The notes under the pieces were generated by a model. It saw only the letters and a program-made list of their open reading frames with translations. It was not told the origin of the DNA and ran no database searches. Below, one piece after another: positions 38,298 through 46,099 of a stretch of DNA of 64,000 nucleotides (its first letter is position 1; each line of letters begins with the position of its first letter). The translations under genes and the position numbers were made by a program. Origin of the DNA: Streptomyces sp. NBC_01750 (GTDB lineage Bacteria > Actinomycetota > Actinomycetes > Streptomycetales > Streptomycetaceae); assembly GCF_035918095.1 (NCBI RefSeq), contig NZ_CP109137.1, forward strand, positions 1,614,001 through 1,678,000. Direction: 5' to 3'.

Positions 38298-39506
38298 TCA
38301 CTCCCCCTGACACGCCTCCCCGAAGAAGTCCAGATTCTCGTGGAGCGACTTCATCAGGCGGTCCCGCTCGGCCTCGTCCACCTGGACGGGGACCACGTTC
38401 GAGGCGTCCGTCAGGCGCCGGAAGCCGCCGCGGCTCTCCAGCCGGCCCACGACCCGGATCGGCAGCCCGACCAGATGCGCGTGGCCCGCCGTCCGGTACG
38501 ACTCCTCGTCGAGCGCCACCCGTACGTGCGGTACCTCCGCCCCCGCCAGCACCCGAAGCCGTACGGTGCCGGCGCCGCGCGGCCCCGTGCGCCGCAACCG
38601 GACCACCGTGCCGGTGATCCGTACCGGCACGGACGGTTCGTCCTGGAGATAGCGCGTGCCCGCCTCGCGCAGCGCGGGCAGGTCGCCGGGCGAGAACTCC
38701 ACGGGGTCGTTCCGCGCCGCGCACCCCTGCGGCACTCCCGCCGCCGGCGACCACTCAAGCGCGATCCGCGCCCCCTCGGAGCCGCGCACCAGCGCGATGA
38801 CGGCCTCCGTCAGCTCGCGGCTCACGCCCGCCCGCACCGCCGCGTCGAAGACTTCCATTCCTCCGGTCGCCCGCCGGTAGTCGGCGGCCTCCCGGGCTGC
38901 GTGCAGCGCGTGATAGAGCCGGACGGTCACCGCACGGCCCTCGTCCACCGGCACGAACGCGGTGAGGCTGCGCCCGCCCGGCGCGGGCCCCACCAGGACC
39001 CCTTCCAGCGAGGCCTGTGCCTGCCGCCGGTGCCGCGCGCCGTAGTAGCCGGCGCGCTCGCGGGCCGCGAGCGCCCCGGCCATGAGCATCTGCCGGGCGG
39101 CCGCCCGCAGTTGCTCCTGCGCGGTCCACGACGCAGCGCCCGACGGCCCCGGCGGCACGTCCCGCCACCACCGGATCTCGTCGCTGGGCACGGTCAGCCC
39201 GACGAGCACCTCGCGGGCGGAGGGTGCCGCACTCCGCGCCAGCGCGGTGAGCGCCTCGCTCAGCAGGTCGTCGCAGTCGGGGAAGGACCTGCTCTCCGGT
39301 ACCAGCAGACTCGTGCCGCCCCCGCCGGGCACCGGCGGGGTCCAGCGCGCATAGCGCCCCGCCGCTCCCCCGCGCCGCCGCCAGCCGTGCCGGTCGAGCA
39401 GCGCGCCGAGGACGACGGGGTCGACCTGGGCGGGGTCGGGTTCCCCGCTCCCGTACCAGGCTCCTGGCACATCGCCCGTCAGGTGGGGCCGTACCGACTC
39501 TTGCAT
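38298..39506 (-). CDS. Uncharacterised 402-residue protein paired with a DUF4365 protein
   Basis: No family is recognised with confidence. The N-terminal half is helical and Arg/Ala-rich (LLDRHGWRRRGG, WTAQEQLRAAARQMLMAGALAARE). The last 100 residues look like an OB-fold (alternating strands from SVPVRITGTVVRLRR through VPHVRVALDEE to GLPIRVVGRLESRGGFRRL). No membrane segment. Its ATG overlaps the stop of the DUF4365 gene (ATGA), so the two are coupled and probably work together; nucleic-acid binding is inferred from the OB-like end only. Confidence 0.72.
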   Translation of the reverse strand: MQESVRPHLTGDVPGAWYGSGEPDPAQVDPVVLGALLDRHGWRRRGGAAGRYARWTPPVPGGGGTSLLVPESRSFPDCDDLLSEALTALARSAAPSAREVLVGLTVPSDEIRWWRDVPPGPSGAASWTAQEQLRAAARQMLMAGALAARERAGYYGARHRRQAQASLEGVLVGPAPGGRSLTAFVPVDEGRAVTVRLYHALHAAREAADYRRATGGMEVFDAAVRAGVSRELTEAVIALVRGSEGARIALEWSPAAGVPQGCAARNDPVEFSPGDLPALREAGTRYLQDEPSVPVRITGTVVRLRRTGPRGAGTVRLRVLAGAEVPHVRVALDEESYRTAGHAHLVGLPIRVVGRLESRGGFRRLTDASNVVPVQVDEAERDRLMKSLHENLDFFGEACQGE

Positions 39507-40072
39507 CAGGGTCTCCCTCCCGCCCCGACCCTCGTCATGATCTCGCAGAGCGCCCGGTCGTCGAAGATCCGTGAGGTCGGGATCCGCACGGTGGTCCTGC
39601 GCCTGCCCGTCACCGGGTGGCCGGCCAGATTGGTCCAGTAGCAGCAGTGCCGCAGATCGAGCCGGTCGTGACTGGCGCGCAGCCACTCGCCCTGCGTCCG
39701 GGGGACGAGCATCACGACGAGGATCTTGTGCACCGAGACGGGGGTGCGGGCCAGCTTCACCAGGTGGTCGTTGTCGAGCGTGAACGAGAACGCCGGACCG
39801 GGTGGGTGCGGGGGGATCTGGTACGTGCACTTGAGCTGCACCTTGATGGTCACCTCGTCGTCGACCGAGTGTCCTGCGGAGCTGTGACTGACGTGCCAGT
39901 CGATGCCGTTGTCCGGAAAGGGCTGCGAGAGCGAGCAGCCGGCCGCGGCGGCGACCGCGTGCAGATAGCCCACCTGGAGCGTCTCCATGCAGGCGGTGGT
40001 GGCGAGTGCGCCGCGCAGCGGTGCGATCCGCTCGGGCAGCAGCCCGCCCGGTTCGGGCTGCGCGAGCGCCAT
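39506..40072 (-). CDS. DUF4365 protein, PD-(D/E)XK nuclease-like
   Basis: From ATG 40072 (MALAQPEPGG) the protein has 188 residues. The DUF4365 core reads METLQVGYLHAVAAAAG, DNGIDWHV and TIKVQLKCTYQI: E30, D58 and Q79-x-K81 fall in the order expected of a PD-(D/E)XK nuclease active site with the Q variant. A nuclease role is inferred, not shown. It is translationally coupled to the 402-residue protein and divergent from a DEDDh exonuclease gene. An in-frame GTG at 40114 could lengthen the N-terminus. Confidence 0.76.
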   Translation of the reverse strand: MALAQPEPGGLLPERIAPLRGALATTACMETLQVGYLHAVAAAAGCSLSQPFPDNGIDWHVSHSSAGHSVDDEVTIKVQLKCTYQIPPHPPGPAFSFTLDNDHLVKLARTPVSVHKILVVMLVPRTQGEWLRASHDRLDLRHCCYWTNLAGHPVTGRRRTTVRIPTSRIFDDRALCEIMTRVGAGGRP

Positions 40073-40244
40073 GGCTCTTCGTGCCTTCCGGGCTGTACCG
40101 ATCAGTGTCCCCACGACGGGGCGTCAACTTCGCCGCCCCTCATCTGTGTTGTCACCGTCCTGCGTACAGCGCAAACAGCCCGGGTATCACCGATTCGGGC
40201 AGGGGGACAACGCCATCTGCCAGGTACGTGCGAGGAGTTCGGGG

Positions 40245-40970
40245 ATGACGCACTGGTATGACGGCCCCCTGGCCGCATTTGACACCGAGACCACCGGAGT
40301 TGACGTCGAGGAGGACCGCATCGTTTCGGCTGCGGTCGTCGTCCAGGACATGGCGGGCGGCCGGCCGCGCGTCACACGCTGGCTGATCAATCCGGGGGTG
40401 CCCGTGCCACCGGGCGCCACCGAGGTGCACGGGCTCACGGACGACCATCTGCAGCGCAACGGCCGCTGGCCGGCGCCTGTGATGGAGGAGATAGCCAGGG
40501 CGCTGGCCGAGCAGTGCGCCGCAGCCCGCCCGCTCGTCGTGATGAACGCGCCCTTCGACCTGACCATCCTCGACCGCGAACTGCGCCGTCACCGCGCCGC
40601 GTCGCTGGGCCGCTATCTGGAGCACGTGCCGTTGTGCGTGCTGGACCCGCGTGTCCTCGACAAGCATCTTGACCGCTACCGCAAGGGCCGCCGTACCCTC
40701 GGCGATCTGTGCGCACAGTACGAGGTGGTGCTGGAGGGCGCCCATGACGCGGCCGCGGACGCCATGGCGGCGCTCGACGTCGTACGGGCGGTGGGGCGGC
40801 GTTTCGCCTCGCGGATGGAGCGGCTGTCGCCGTCGGAACTGCACACGCTGCAGGCGGTGTGGCACGCGGCGCAGGCACGAGGTCTGCAGGCGTGGTTCGC
40901 CCGCAGTGGTACTCCGGAGCCGGTGGACCCGCACTGGCCACTGCGACCGGATCTGCCGGCCGCGGCCTGA
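40245..40970 (+). CDS. DnaQ-like DEDDh 3'-5' exonuclease
   Basis: A 241-residue exonuclease of the Pol III epsilon type: Exo I FDTETTG, Exo II near NAPFDLTILDREL, and Exo III HDAAADAMA with the DEDDh histidine. The C-terminus is helical. It may proofread or process DNA/RNA ends; the actual partner is unknown. ATG 40245 follows GAGGAG at 9 nt. It is divergent from the DUF4365 pair (172 bp apart) and convergent with a chitinase gene across a strong terminator. Confidence 0.9.
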   Translation: MTHWYDGPLAAFDTETTGVDVEEDRIVSAAVVVQDMAGGRPRVTRWLINPGVPVPPGATEVHGLTDDHLQRNGRWPAPVMEEIARALAEQCAAARPLVVMNAPFDLTILDRELRRHRAASLGRYLEHVPLCVLDPRVLDKHLDRYRKGRRTLGDLCAQYEVVLEGAHDAAADAMAALDVVRAVGRRFASRMERLSPSELHTLQAVWHAAQARGLQAWFARSGTPEPVDPHWPLRPDLPAAA

Positions 40971-40971
40971 G

Positions 40972-41007
40972 TCCGGGTGGCGCCCCGCTCGGGGGCGCAC
41001 ACCCGGA
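40972..41007. terminator. Bidirectional terminator between exonuclease and chitinase genes
   Basis: TCCGGGTGGCGCCCC (40972-40986) pairs with 40992-41007 over 15 bp with a single bulged A at 40999 and a 5-nt loop. Confidence 0.75.
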
Positions 41008-41042
41008 AGTACCACGGCCGGCAGCTTCCGGTCAGGCGGCCG

Positions 41043-42713
41043 TCAGCCGGTGAATCCGGCGGTGACGGAGGTGAACTGCCAGTTGCTCTGGCTGATGCCG
41101 GAGCAGTTGCTCACCACACCGCCGCCGGGGCAGGGCCGGTCACGGTTGACCGACCAGAACGCGAGGCGGGCGATGTGACGGGAGTTGGCCCAGTCCTTGA
41201 TCTGGGTCCAGGTCGCCGGGCTGGTCTGCTCCTGCTGGTCGCTGAGGCCGTTCATGCCCGAGATGCCGATATGGGCGTAGGCGGTGGCGTCCGACCAGCC
41301 GAAGGTGCTCTTCAGCTTGGTCTTGAGCCCTTCGGTGGCGTTGACGGTGTTTCCGTACATGTCGGCGCCGCCGCCGAAGTCGAACGGCATGATGGTGAAG
41401 ACGTCGATGTCCGCCTGGAGTGCGCCCGCGCGCTCGATGAGCCGGTTGCCCCACCATGTCGGGCCGGTGGTGGACGTACCGAAGGTGAGGATCGTCCTCA
41501 GGCCCGGGTTGTTCTGCTTGACGATCTTCAGGGCGCCCAGAATCCGGTCCTGGACGACCTCGTTCTCGAACTCGTCGCTGTTCTCGATGTCGACGTCGAT
41601 CGCCTTCAGTCCGTACGCGCTGATCACCTTCTGATAGGCGCCCGCCAGCGCCTCGGGGGTGGAGCAGTTCGGGCCGAGCTTGTTGCCGGACCAGCCGCCG
41701 ATGGACGGGACGATGTCACCGCCCGCGCCACGGATCGCGTTGATGGTGGACTGGTCGGTGCCGCCGGCAAGCTGACGCGTGCCGTCCCAGGCGGGGTTGC
41801 AGCCGCCGGAGGAGAGGATGAAGGCCATGGTGAACCACTTGATGCCGGTGGCGCTCATCACGGAGGTGGCGCTCGGCGGATCGCCCCAGCCCAGGTAGAG
41901 GTACGGGGCCGCCTGCTTGAAGCCGGAGCCGCCGCCACCGCCGGCGTCCGTCGTCACGCTGACGGCGGTCGAGGCCGGCGAGAGATTGCCTGCCGCGTCA
42001 CGGGCACGGACCGTGAAGCTGTACGGGGTGGCGGCAGCCAGGCCGCTGACCGTTGCGCTGGTTCCGGTCACCGTGAGCGCTCTGGCCGAGCCCTGGTAGA
42101 CGTCGTAACCCGTGACTCCGACGTTGTCGGACGAGGCGTTCCAGGCCAGCGAGACACTGGAGGACGTCTTGGCTGTGGCGCGCGGATTCGTGGGCGTCGT
42201 GGGTGCCTGGGTGTCGCCGCCGCCTCCGCCGCCGGGGCCGTCGAGGCTGATGTCGTCGGCGTAGTAAGTACCCTGTCCGTACCAGCCGTTGAGGTAGATC
42301 TCCGCGCTGGTCTGCGAGGCACCCGTGGTGAAGGACACGGCGAGCCGGGTGTATCCGGTCGCCGCCGGGGTCCATGTGGAGGCACCGCCGGTCACGCCGA
42401 GATACACATAGTTGCCGCGCACCCAGCCGGAGAGGGTGTAGGCGGTGCTGGGCTGCACCGGGACGGTCTGGGTGCACTTGGCGTTGTCGCTGTTGCCTGC
42501 GGCGCCGGCCAGCGCCTTCGTACCGCCGTGGACGGGGCTGCTCACCACCGAGCCGAGTCCGCCGGTGCAGGACCAGACGGAGAGGGAGCCGGTCTCGAAG
42601 CCGGGATTGGAGAGCAGGTTGGCGGCCTGGGCCGTGCCGGGTACGGCGAGCGAGGCTGCCGCGGCGAGAAGTGCCGCGCCGAGGCCGGCCAGTAGTCGAT
42701 TTCGGATACGCAC
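41043..42713 (-). CDS. Secreted GH18 chitinase with CBM and FnIII domains
   Basis: From GTG 42713 the 556-residue protein has a signal peptide (about 1-31, basic start and ...GTAQA), a carbohydrate-binding module (about 32-158), a Gly linker, a fibronectin III domain (170-256), another Gly linker and a GH18 domain (268-550). The catalytic signature is D373-x-D375-x-E377 (IDVDIEN), so the enzyme looks active. GGGAGG lies 5 nt upstream of the start. It is divergent from the second chitinase; the shared promoter region has two DasR-like sites. Confidence 0.92.
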   Translation of the reverse strand: MRIRNRLLAGLGAALLAAAASLAVPGTAQAANLLSNPGFETGSLSVWSCTGGLGSVVSSPVHGGTKALAGAAGNSDNAKCTQTVPVQPSTAYTLSGWVRGNYVYLGVTGGASTWTPAATGYTRLAVSFTTGASQTSAEIYLNGWYGQGTYYADDISLDGPGGGGGGDTQAPTTPTNPRATAKTSSSVSLAWNASSDNVGVTGYDVYQGSARALTVTGTSATVSGLAAATPYSFTVRARDAAGNLSPASTAVSVTTDAGGGGGSGFKQAAPYLYLGWGDPPSATSVMSATGIKWFTMAFILSSGGCNPAWDGTRQLAGGTDQSTINAIRGAGGDIVPSIGGWSGNKLGPNCSTPEALAGAYQKVISAYGLKAIDVDIENSDEFENEVVQDRILGALKIVKQNNPGLRTILTFGTSTTGPTWWGNRLIERAGALQADIDVFTIMPFDFGGGADMYGNTVNATEGLKTKLKSTFGWSDATAYAHIGISGMNGLSDQQEQTSPATWTQIKDWANSRHIARLAFWSVNRDRPCPGGGVVSNCSGISQSNWQFTSVTAGFTG

Positions 42714-42769
42714 GTGACCTCCCAATGAGGGGCGGGTGCGGGTCGAAGGACCTGACGCGGCGCCACGAT

Positions 42770-42781
42770 TGGTCTGGACCT
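42770..42781. promoter_or_regulatory. dre-like / chitinase direct-repeat element 1
   Basis: TGGTCTGGACCT, preceded by AT, resembles the DasR site (core TGGTCTAGACCA) and the 12-bp repeat TGGTCCAGACCT of Streptomyces chitinase promoters. It lies 57 nt upstream of the minus-strand chitinase start. Confidence 0.65.
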
Positions 42782-42898
42782 GCGAGGCGCATTGAAGCGA
42801 AGCGTCGTGCCCCCGTCAAGGGATGGGGGCGAGACAACTGCCGTCCGGCGCACCGGAGTTGCGGCAACAGGTCAAGGGGAGGCAAAATCGCCGATAAT

Positions 42899-42910
42899 TG
42901 GTCTACGCCT
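42899..42910. promoter_or_regulatory. dre-like / chitinase direct-repeat element 2
   Basis: TGGTCTACGCCT shares the ATTGGTCT start with element 1, 129 bp apart, and lies about 165 nt upstream of the plus-strand chitinase start. The right half is less well conserved. Confidence 0.5.
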
Positions 42911-43036
42911 TTTCGGAGGCGGGAGCGTGGCGGATCCACTCCCGGCGCGCCATTGGTACAGCCCTCCCCGCCCACCAGGCATTGACGCGATCGCGACAAC
43001 CCAGTTACTTCAGAGACAGAGACACGGGACGTCCCT

Positions 43037-43070
43037 CCCCACCCACACCTAGGCCCCACCCACACCTAGG
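43037..43070. repeat. Two perfect 17-bp tandem repeats at a ribosome site
   Basis: CCCCACCCACACCTAGG occurs twice head-to-tail; the second copy supplies the AGG of the AGGAG site for the chitinase starting at 43077. Confidence 0.8.
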
Positions 43071-43076
43071 AGAACC

Positions 43077-45380
43077 GTGTCCACAGGAATCGGACCCATG
43101 CCGCCGCCCCGCCGCCGGCTCCTCGCCGTACTCATCGCGATCGTGCTCGCACTGGCCGGGCTCACCGGTCTTGCCGCCACCCCGGCGCAGGCCGCAGGCC
43201 CGCTCACCGCCTCGTTCACCAGTGCCGACAACGGCTCTTGGTGGAAGGGCACATACGTCGTCAGGAACACCACCGGCGCCCCGGTCACCGGCTGGACCCT
43301 CGCATTCGATCTGCCGCCCGGCGTGACGATCAGTCAGCACTACAACGGGACGGCTACGGTCAGCGGCTCGCACGTCACCGTGACGCCCGCCTACTACAAC
43401 ACCACCGTCCCGGCGAACGGCACCACCGAGCCGTACAGCTACTGGTTCGTCGCCTCAGGACCGATCACCGCACCGACCGGCTGCCTGGTCAACGGCGACA
43501 AGTGCGACGGCAGCCCCGCCAGACCGCCGTCCGCACCCGGCGGTCTGGCCGTCACCGACACCACGGCCCGCACGGTGAGCCTGGAATGGAACGCCGCCGT
43601 TCCCGGCGACTTTCCCGTCGCCTCCTACGAGGTGCTCCGCGGCACCGCCCCGGTCACCGCAACCGCGACCACCTCGGCCACCGTCCGCGACCTGACCCCG
43701 GCGACGACCTACAGCTTCACGGTCCGCGCCAAGGACACCCGCGGCAACCTCGGACCGGTCGGCGCCGCCGTCACGGCGACCACCGTCGACCCGGCGAGCG
43801 ACACCGTCCCGCCCACCGCACCCGCCAACCTGCGTAGCACCGCGGTGACTTCCAGCACGGTCGCTCTCGCCTGGAACGCTTCCACCGACAACAACCGGGT
43901 CGCCGCCTACGAGGTCTACCGGGGCACCTCGCTGGCCGCAACCGTCCCGGCATCCGCTCTCACCACCACGGTCACCGGCCTCTCCCCAGCGACCCGCTAC
44001 GACTTCACCGTCAAGGCACGGGACGCGGCCGACAACGCCTCCGCGGGGAGCAACACCCTCGCCGTGACCACCGCCGACCCGGTCGGCGCCGGCGGACACG
44101 CGACCGTCGGGTACTTCGTGCAGTGGGGCATCTACGGCCGCCAGTACTTCGTCAGGAATCTCGACACATCCGGGGCCGCGGCCAGGCTCGATGTCGTCAA
44201 CTACGCCTTCGGCAACATCGATCCGGCCAACCTCACCTGCCTGAGCGGTGTCACCAAGGGCGTCTCCGGAAAACCGCAGGACCCCAACGAGGGCGACGGA
44301 GCCGGTGACGCCGAGGCCGACTACGGCCGTGCCTTCGCCGCCTCACAGTCGGTGGACGGTGTGGCCGACGACGGCTGGGGCACGTTGCGCGGCAACTTCA
44401 ACCAGCTGAAGAAACTCAAGGCCAAGCACCCGAACCTCAAGGTCGTCATCTCGCTCGGCGGCTGGACCTATTCGAAGTACTTCTCCGACGTCGCCGCCAC
44501 CGACGCCTCCCGGAAGAAGTTCGTGAAGTCCTGCGTCGACCTGTACATCAAGGGCGACCTGCCCGTGTACAACGGCGCGGGCGGAGCAGGCGTCGCCGCG
44601 GGAATCTTCGACGGCATCGATCTGGACTGGGAGTGGCCGGGCTCCCCCGACGGCCATCCCGGAAACCACTGGAGTGCCGCGGACAAGGCCAACAACACCG
44701 CTCTGATCGCCGAGTTCCGCAAGCAGCTCGACGCGCTCGGTGGCGAGCACAAGCTGCTCACCGCCTTCACCCCGGCCGACCCGAAGAAGATCGACGCGGG
44801 CTGGGACCTCTCGAAGATCTTCGGTGACCTGGACTACGCCAACGTCCAGGGGTACGACTTCCACGGCGCGGGCAGCGACAACTCCTGGGAGCCGAACCGC
44901 ACAGGCCACCAGGCCAACCTCTATCCGGACGCCCAGTCGCCCCACGCGGACGACTTCAGCATCGACGGCGCGGTCCAGAAGTATCTCGGCGCCAAAGTCC
45001 CGCCCCGGAAGCTGACCATCGGCTTCCCGTTCTACGGCCGCGGCTGGAAAGAGGTCGTCGCCGGCGGCGTCAACGGCGAATGGCAGACCGCGAACGGCGC
45101 GGCCCCCGGGCAGTTCGCGGAGGAGGCGGGCACGCGTGGCTACCAGAACCTCGTCACCGGCGTCCCGAACCTAGCGGTCCAGCACGACACCCAATCGGTG
45201 GCCACGTACGGCTATCAGGGCGCGGGCGGCCAGTGGTGGTCCTTCGACGACACCTGGTCCATCGGTCAGAAGGCCGCGTACATCAAGTCGAAGGGGCTGC
45301 TGGGCGCGATGATCTGGGAGATGTCCGGGGACACACCGGGCGGAACCCTGCTCGGCGCGCTGCACGGCGGGCTCCAGTAG
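43077..45380 (+). CDS. Secreted GH18 chitinase with CBM2 and two FnIII domains
   Basis: A 767-residue enzyme: signal peptide (about 1-40, basic start and ...ATPAQAA), a CBM2-type chitin/cellulose-binding module (41-140, with WWKGTYVV and CLVNGDKC), two fibronectin III domains (about 150-242 and 248-335), then a GH18 domain (340-767) with the complete signature D512-x-x-D515-x-D517-x-E519 (DGIDLDWE). It should release chito-oligosaccharides outside the cell. GTG 43077 has AGGAG 4 nt upstream. Divergent from another GH18 gene with a different domain set. Confidence 0.94.
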   Translation: MSTGIGPMPPPRRRLLAVLIAIVLALAGLTGLAATPAQAAGPLTASFTSADNGSWWKGTYVVRNTTGAPVTGWTLAFDLPPGVTISQHYNGTATVSGSHVTVTPAYYNTTVPANGTTEPYSYWFVASGPITAPTGCLVNGDKCDGSPARPPSAPGGLAVTDTTARTVSLEWNAAVPGDFPVASYEVLRGTAPVTATATTSATVRDLTPATTYSFTVRAKDTRGNLGPVGAAVTATTVDPASDTVPPTAPANLRSTAVTSSTVALAWNASTDNNRVAAYEVYRGTSLAATVPASALTTTVTGLSPATRYDFTVKARDAADNASAGSNTLAVTTADPVGAGGHATVGYFVQWGIYGRQYFVRNLDTSGAAARLDVVNYAFGNIDPANLTCLSGVTKGVSGKPQDPNEGDGAGDAEADYGRAFAASQSVDGVADDGWGTLRGNFNQLKKLKAKHPNLKVVISLGGWTYSKYFSDVAATDASRKKFVKSCVDLYIKGDLPVYNGAGGAGVAAGIFDGIDLDWEWPGSPDGHPGNHWSAADKANNTALIAEFRKQLDALGGEHKLLTAFTPADPKKIDAGWDLSKIFGDLDYANVQGYDFHGAGSDNSWEPNRTGHQANLYPDAQSPHADDFSIDGAVQKYLGAKVPPRKLTIGFPFYGRGWKEVVAGGVNGEWQTANGAAPGQFAEEAGTRGYQNLVTGVPNLAVQHDTQSVATYGYQGAGGQWWSFDDTWSIGQKAAYIKSKGLLGAMIWEMSGDTPGGTLLGALHGGLQ

Positions 45381-45410
45381 CACGGCGAACAGCGGCGCCC
45401 GAAAAGCGTC

Positions 45411-45442
45411 GAGGCCGGTCCGTCGACAGACGGACCGGCCTC
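45411..45442. terminator. Terminator between chitinase gene and tRNA-Val
   Basis: GAGGCCGGTCCGTC (45411-45424) / GACGGACCGGCCTC (45429-45442), a perfect 14-bp stem with a GACA loop; serves the chitinase gene and the convergent tRNA. Confidence 0.75.
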
Positions 45443-45448
45443 TCCCGG

Positions 45449-45520
45449 TGGGCGATACTGGGTTCGAACCAGTGACCTCTTCGGTGTGAACGAAGCGCTC
45501 TCCCACTGAGCTAATCGCCC
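45449..45520 (-). tRNA. tRNA-Val (CAC), copy 1
   Basis: Acceptor arms GGGCGAT / ATCGCCC, D-arm with AGCTCAGTGGGAGAGC, anticodon loop TTCACAC between CTTCG and CGAAG (anticodon CAC, codon GTG), T-arm CTGGTTCGAACCCAG. 72 nt including discriminator A; CCA is not encoded. Confidence 0.95.
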
Positions 45521-45533
45521 GGGAACGCACTGA

Positions 45534-45563
45534 ACCATACAGGCCCGTGCGGGTTTCCTTCAA
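45534..45563 (-). promoter_or_regulatory. tRNA-Val copy 1 promoter
   Basis: On the minus strand TTGAAG, an 18-bp spacer and TATGGT end 14 nt before the tRNA, a good housekeeping promoter that overlaps the 3' end of the SRPBCC gene. Confidence 0.6.
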
Positions 45564-46006
45564 ACCCTGCCGAGGTATGCGGCCAGCCCACGCCGCCCGC
45601 CACGCATCATCGCCGCGTGGTTGGCGACGAAGACCGGCCGGCACGGCACCGCCAGCCGTCTCATCAGCGGCTTGCGCACCTCCACCTCCTGCTCGTACAA
45701 GGCCCGGGTGCCGGCGCCGCGCTGCGTCAGAGTCCACCGCGCCCACCCCTCGAGGTCCCCCTCCATGCCCACTTCGAGCAACCCGGCCGCCGGGTCGCGC
45801 CGCTGTGCGCGAGCGGTGACGAGCAGTTCGTACGGGAGGAAGGAGCGGAAGCGCGCGGTGCCGGTCTCCGCGTCGAGCTGGGTCACCTCGCGGACCTGCG
45901 GCCACCACAGGGGGTACTCTCCGACCCGCTCGAGCACCGTGTACACGGCGCCGGGTCCGGCCGGCAGCTCCCAGACGCTGCGGAAGCGGTAGTGACACCA
46001 GTTCAT
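45560..46006 (-). CDS. SRPBCC-family protein
   Basis: A 148-residue single-domain protein with the START/SRPBCC outline: FRSVWELPAGPGAVYTVLERV at the N-terminus, WWPQVREV after the first helix, alternating strands (ARFRSFLPYELLVTARAQ, RDPAAGLLEVGMEGDLEGWARWTL) and a long C-terminal helix. Such proteins bind hydrophobic ligands; the ligand is unknown. ATG 46006; GGGAG lies rather far upstream. Divergent from the large membrane-protein gene. Confidence 0.8.
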   Translation of the reverse strand: MNWCHYRFRSVWELPAGPGAVYTVLERVGEYPLWWPQVREVTQLDAETGTARFRSFLPYELLVTARAQRRDPAAGLLEVGMEGDLEGWARWTLTQRGAGTRALYEQEVEVRKPLMRRLAVPCRPVFVANHAAMMRGGRRGLAAYLGRV

Positions 46007-46099
46007 GGTGGAAGTCTGCTCCCGCCGGGGCGTACTCACGCGCGATCTGAGTATCCGCACCCATGTTCCGTCATGTGGCGGGGGCCACACTTCGAGACC

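Larger units (their letters stand above)
42714..43076. other. Divergent chitinase promoter region
   Basis: 363 bp without a gene between two divergent chitinase genes. It holds two dre-like 12-mers and a 17-bp tandem repeat, listed separately; the rest is unremarkable and somewhat less GC-rich around 42880-42910. Confidence 0.65.
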
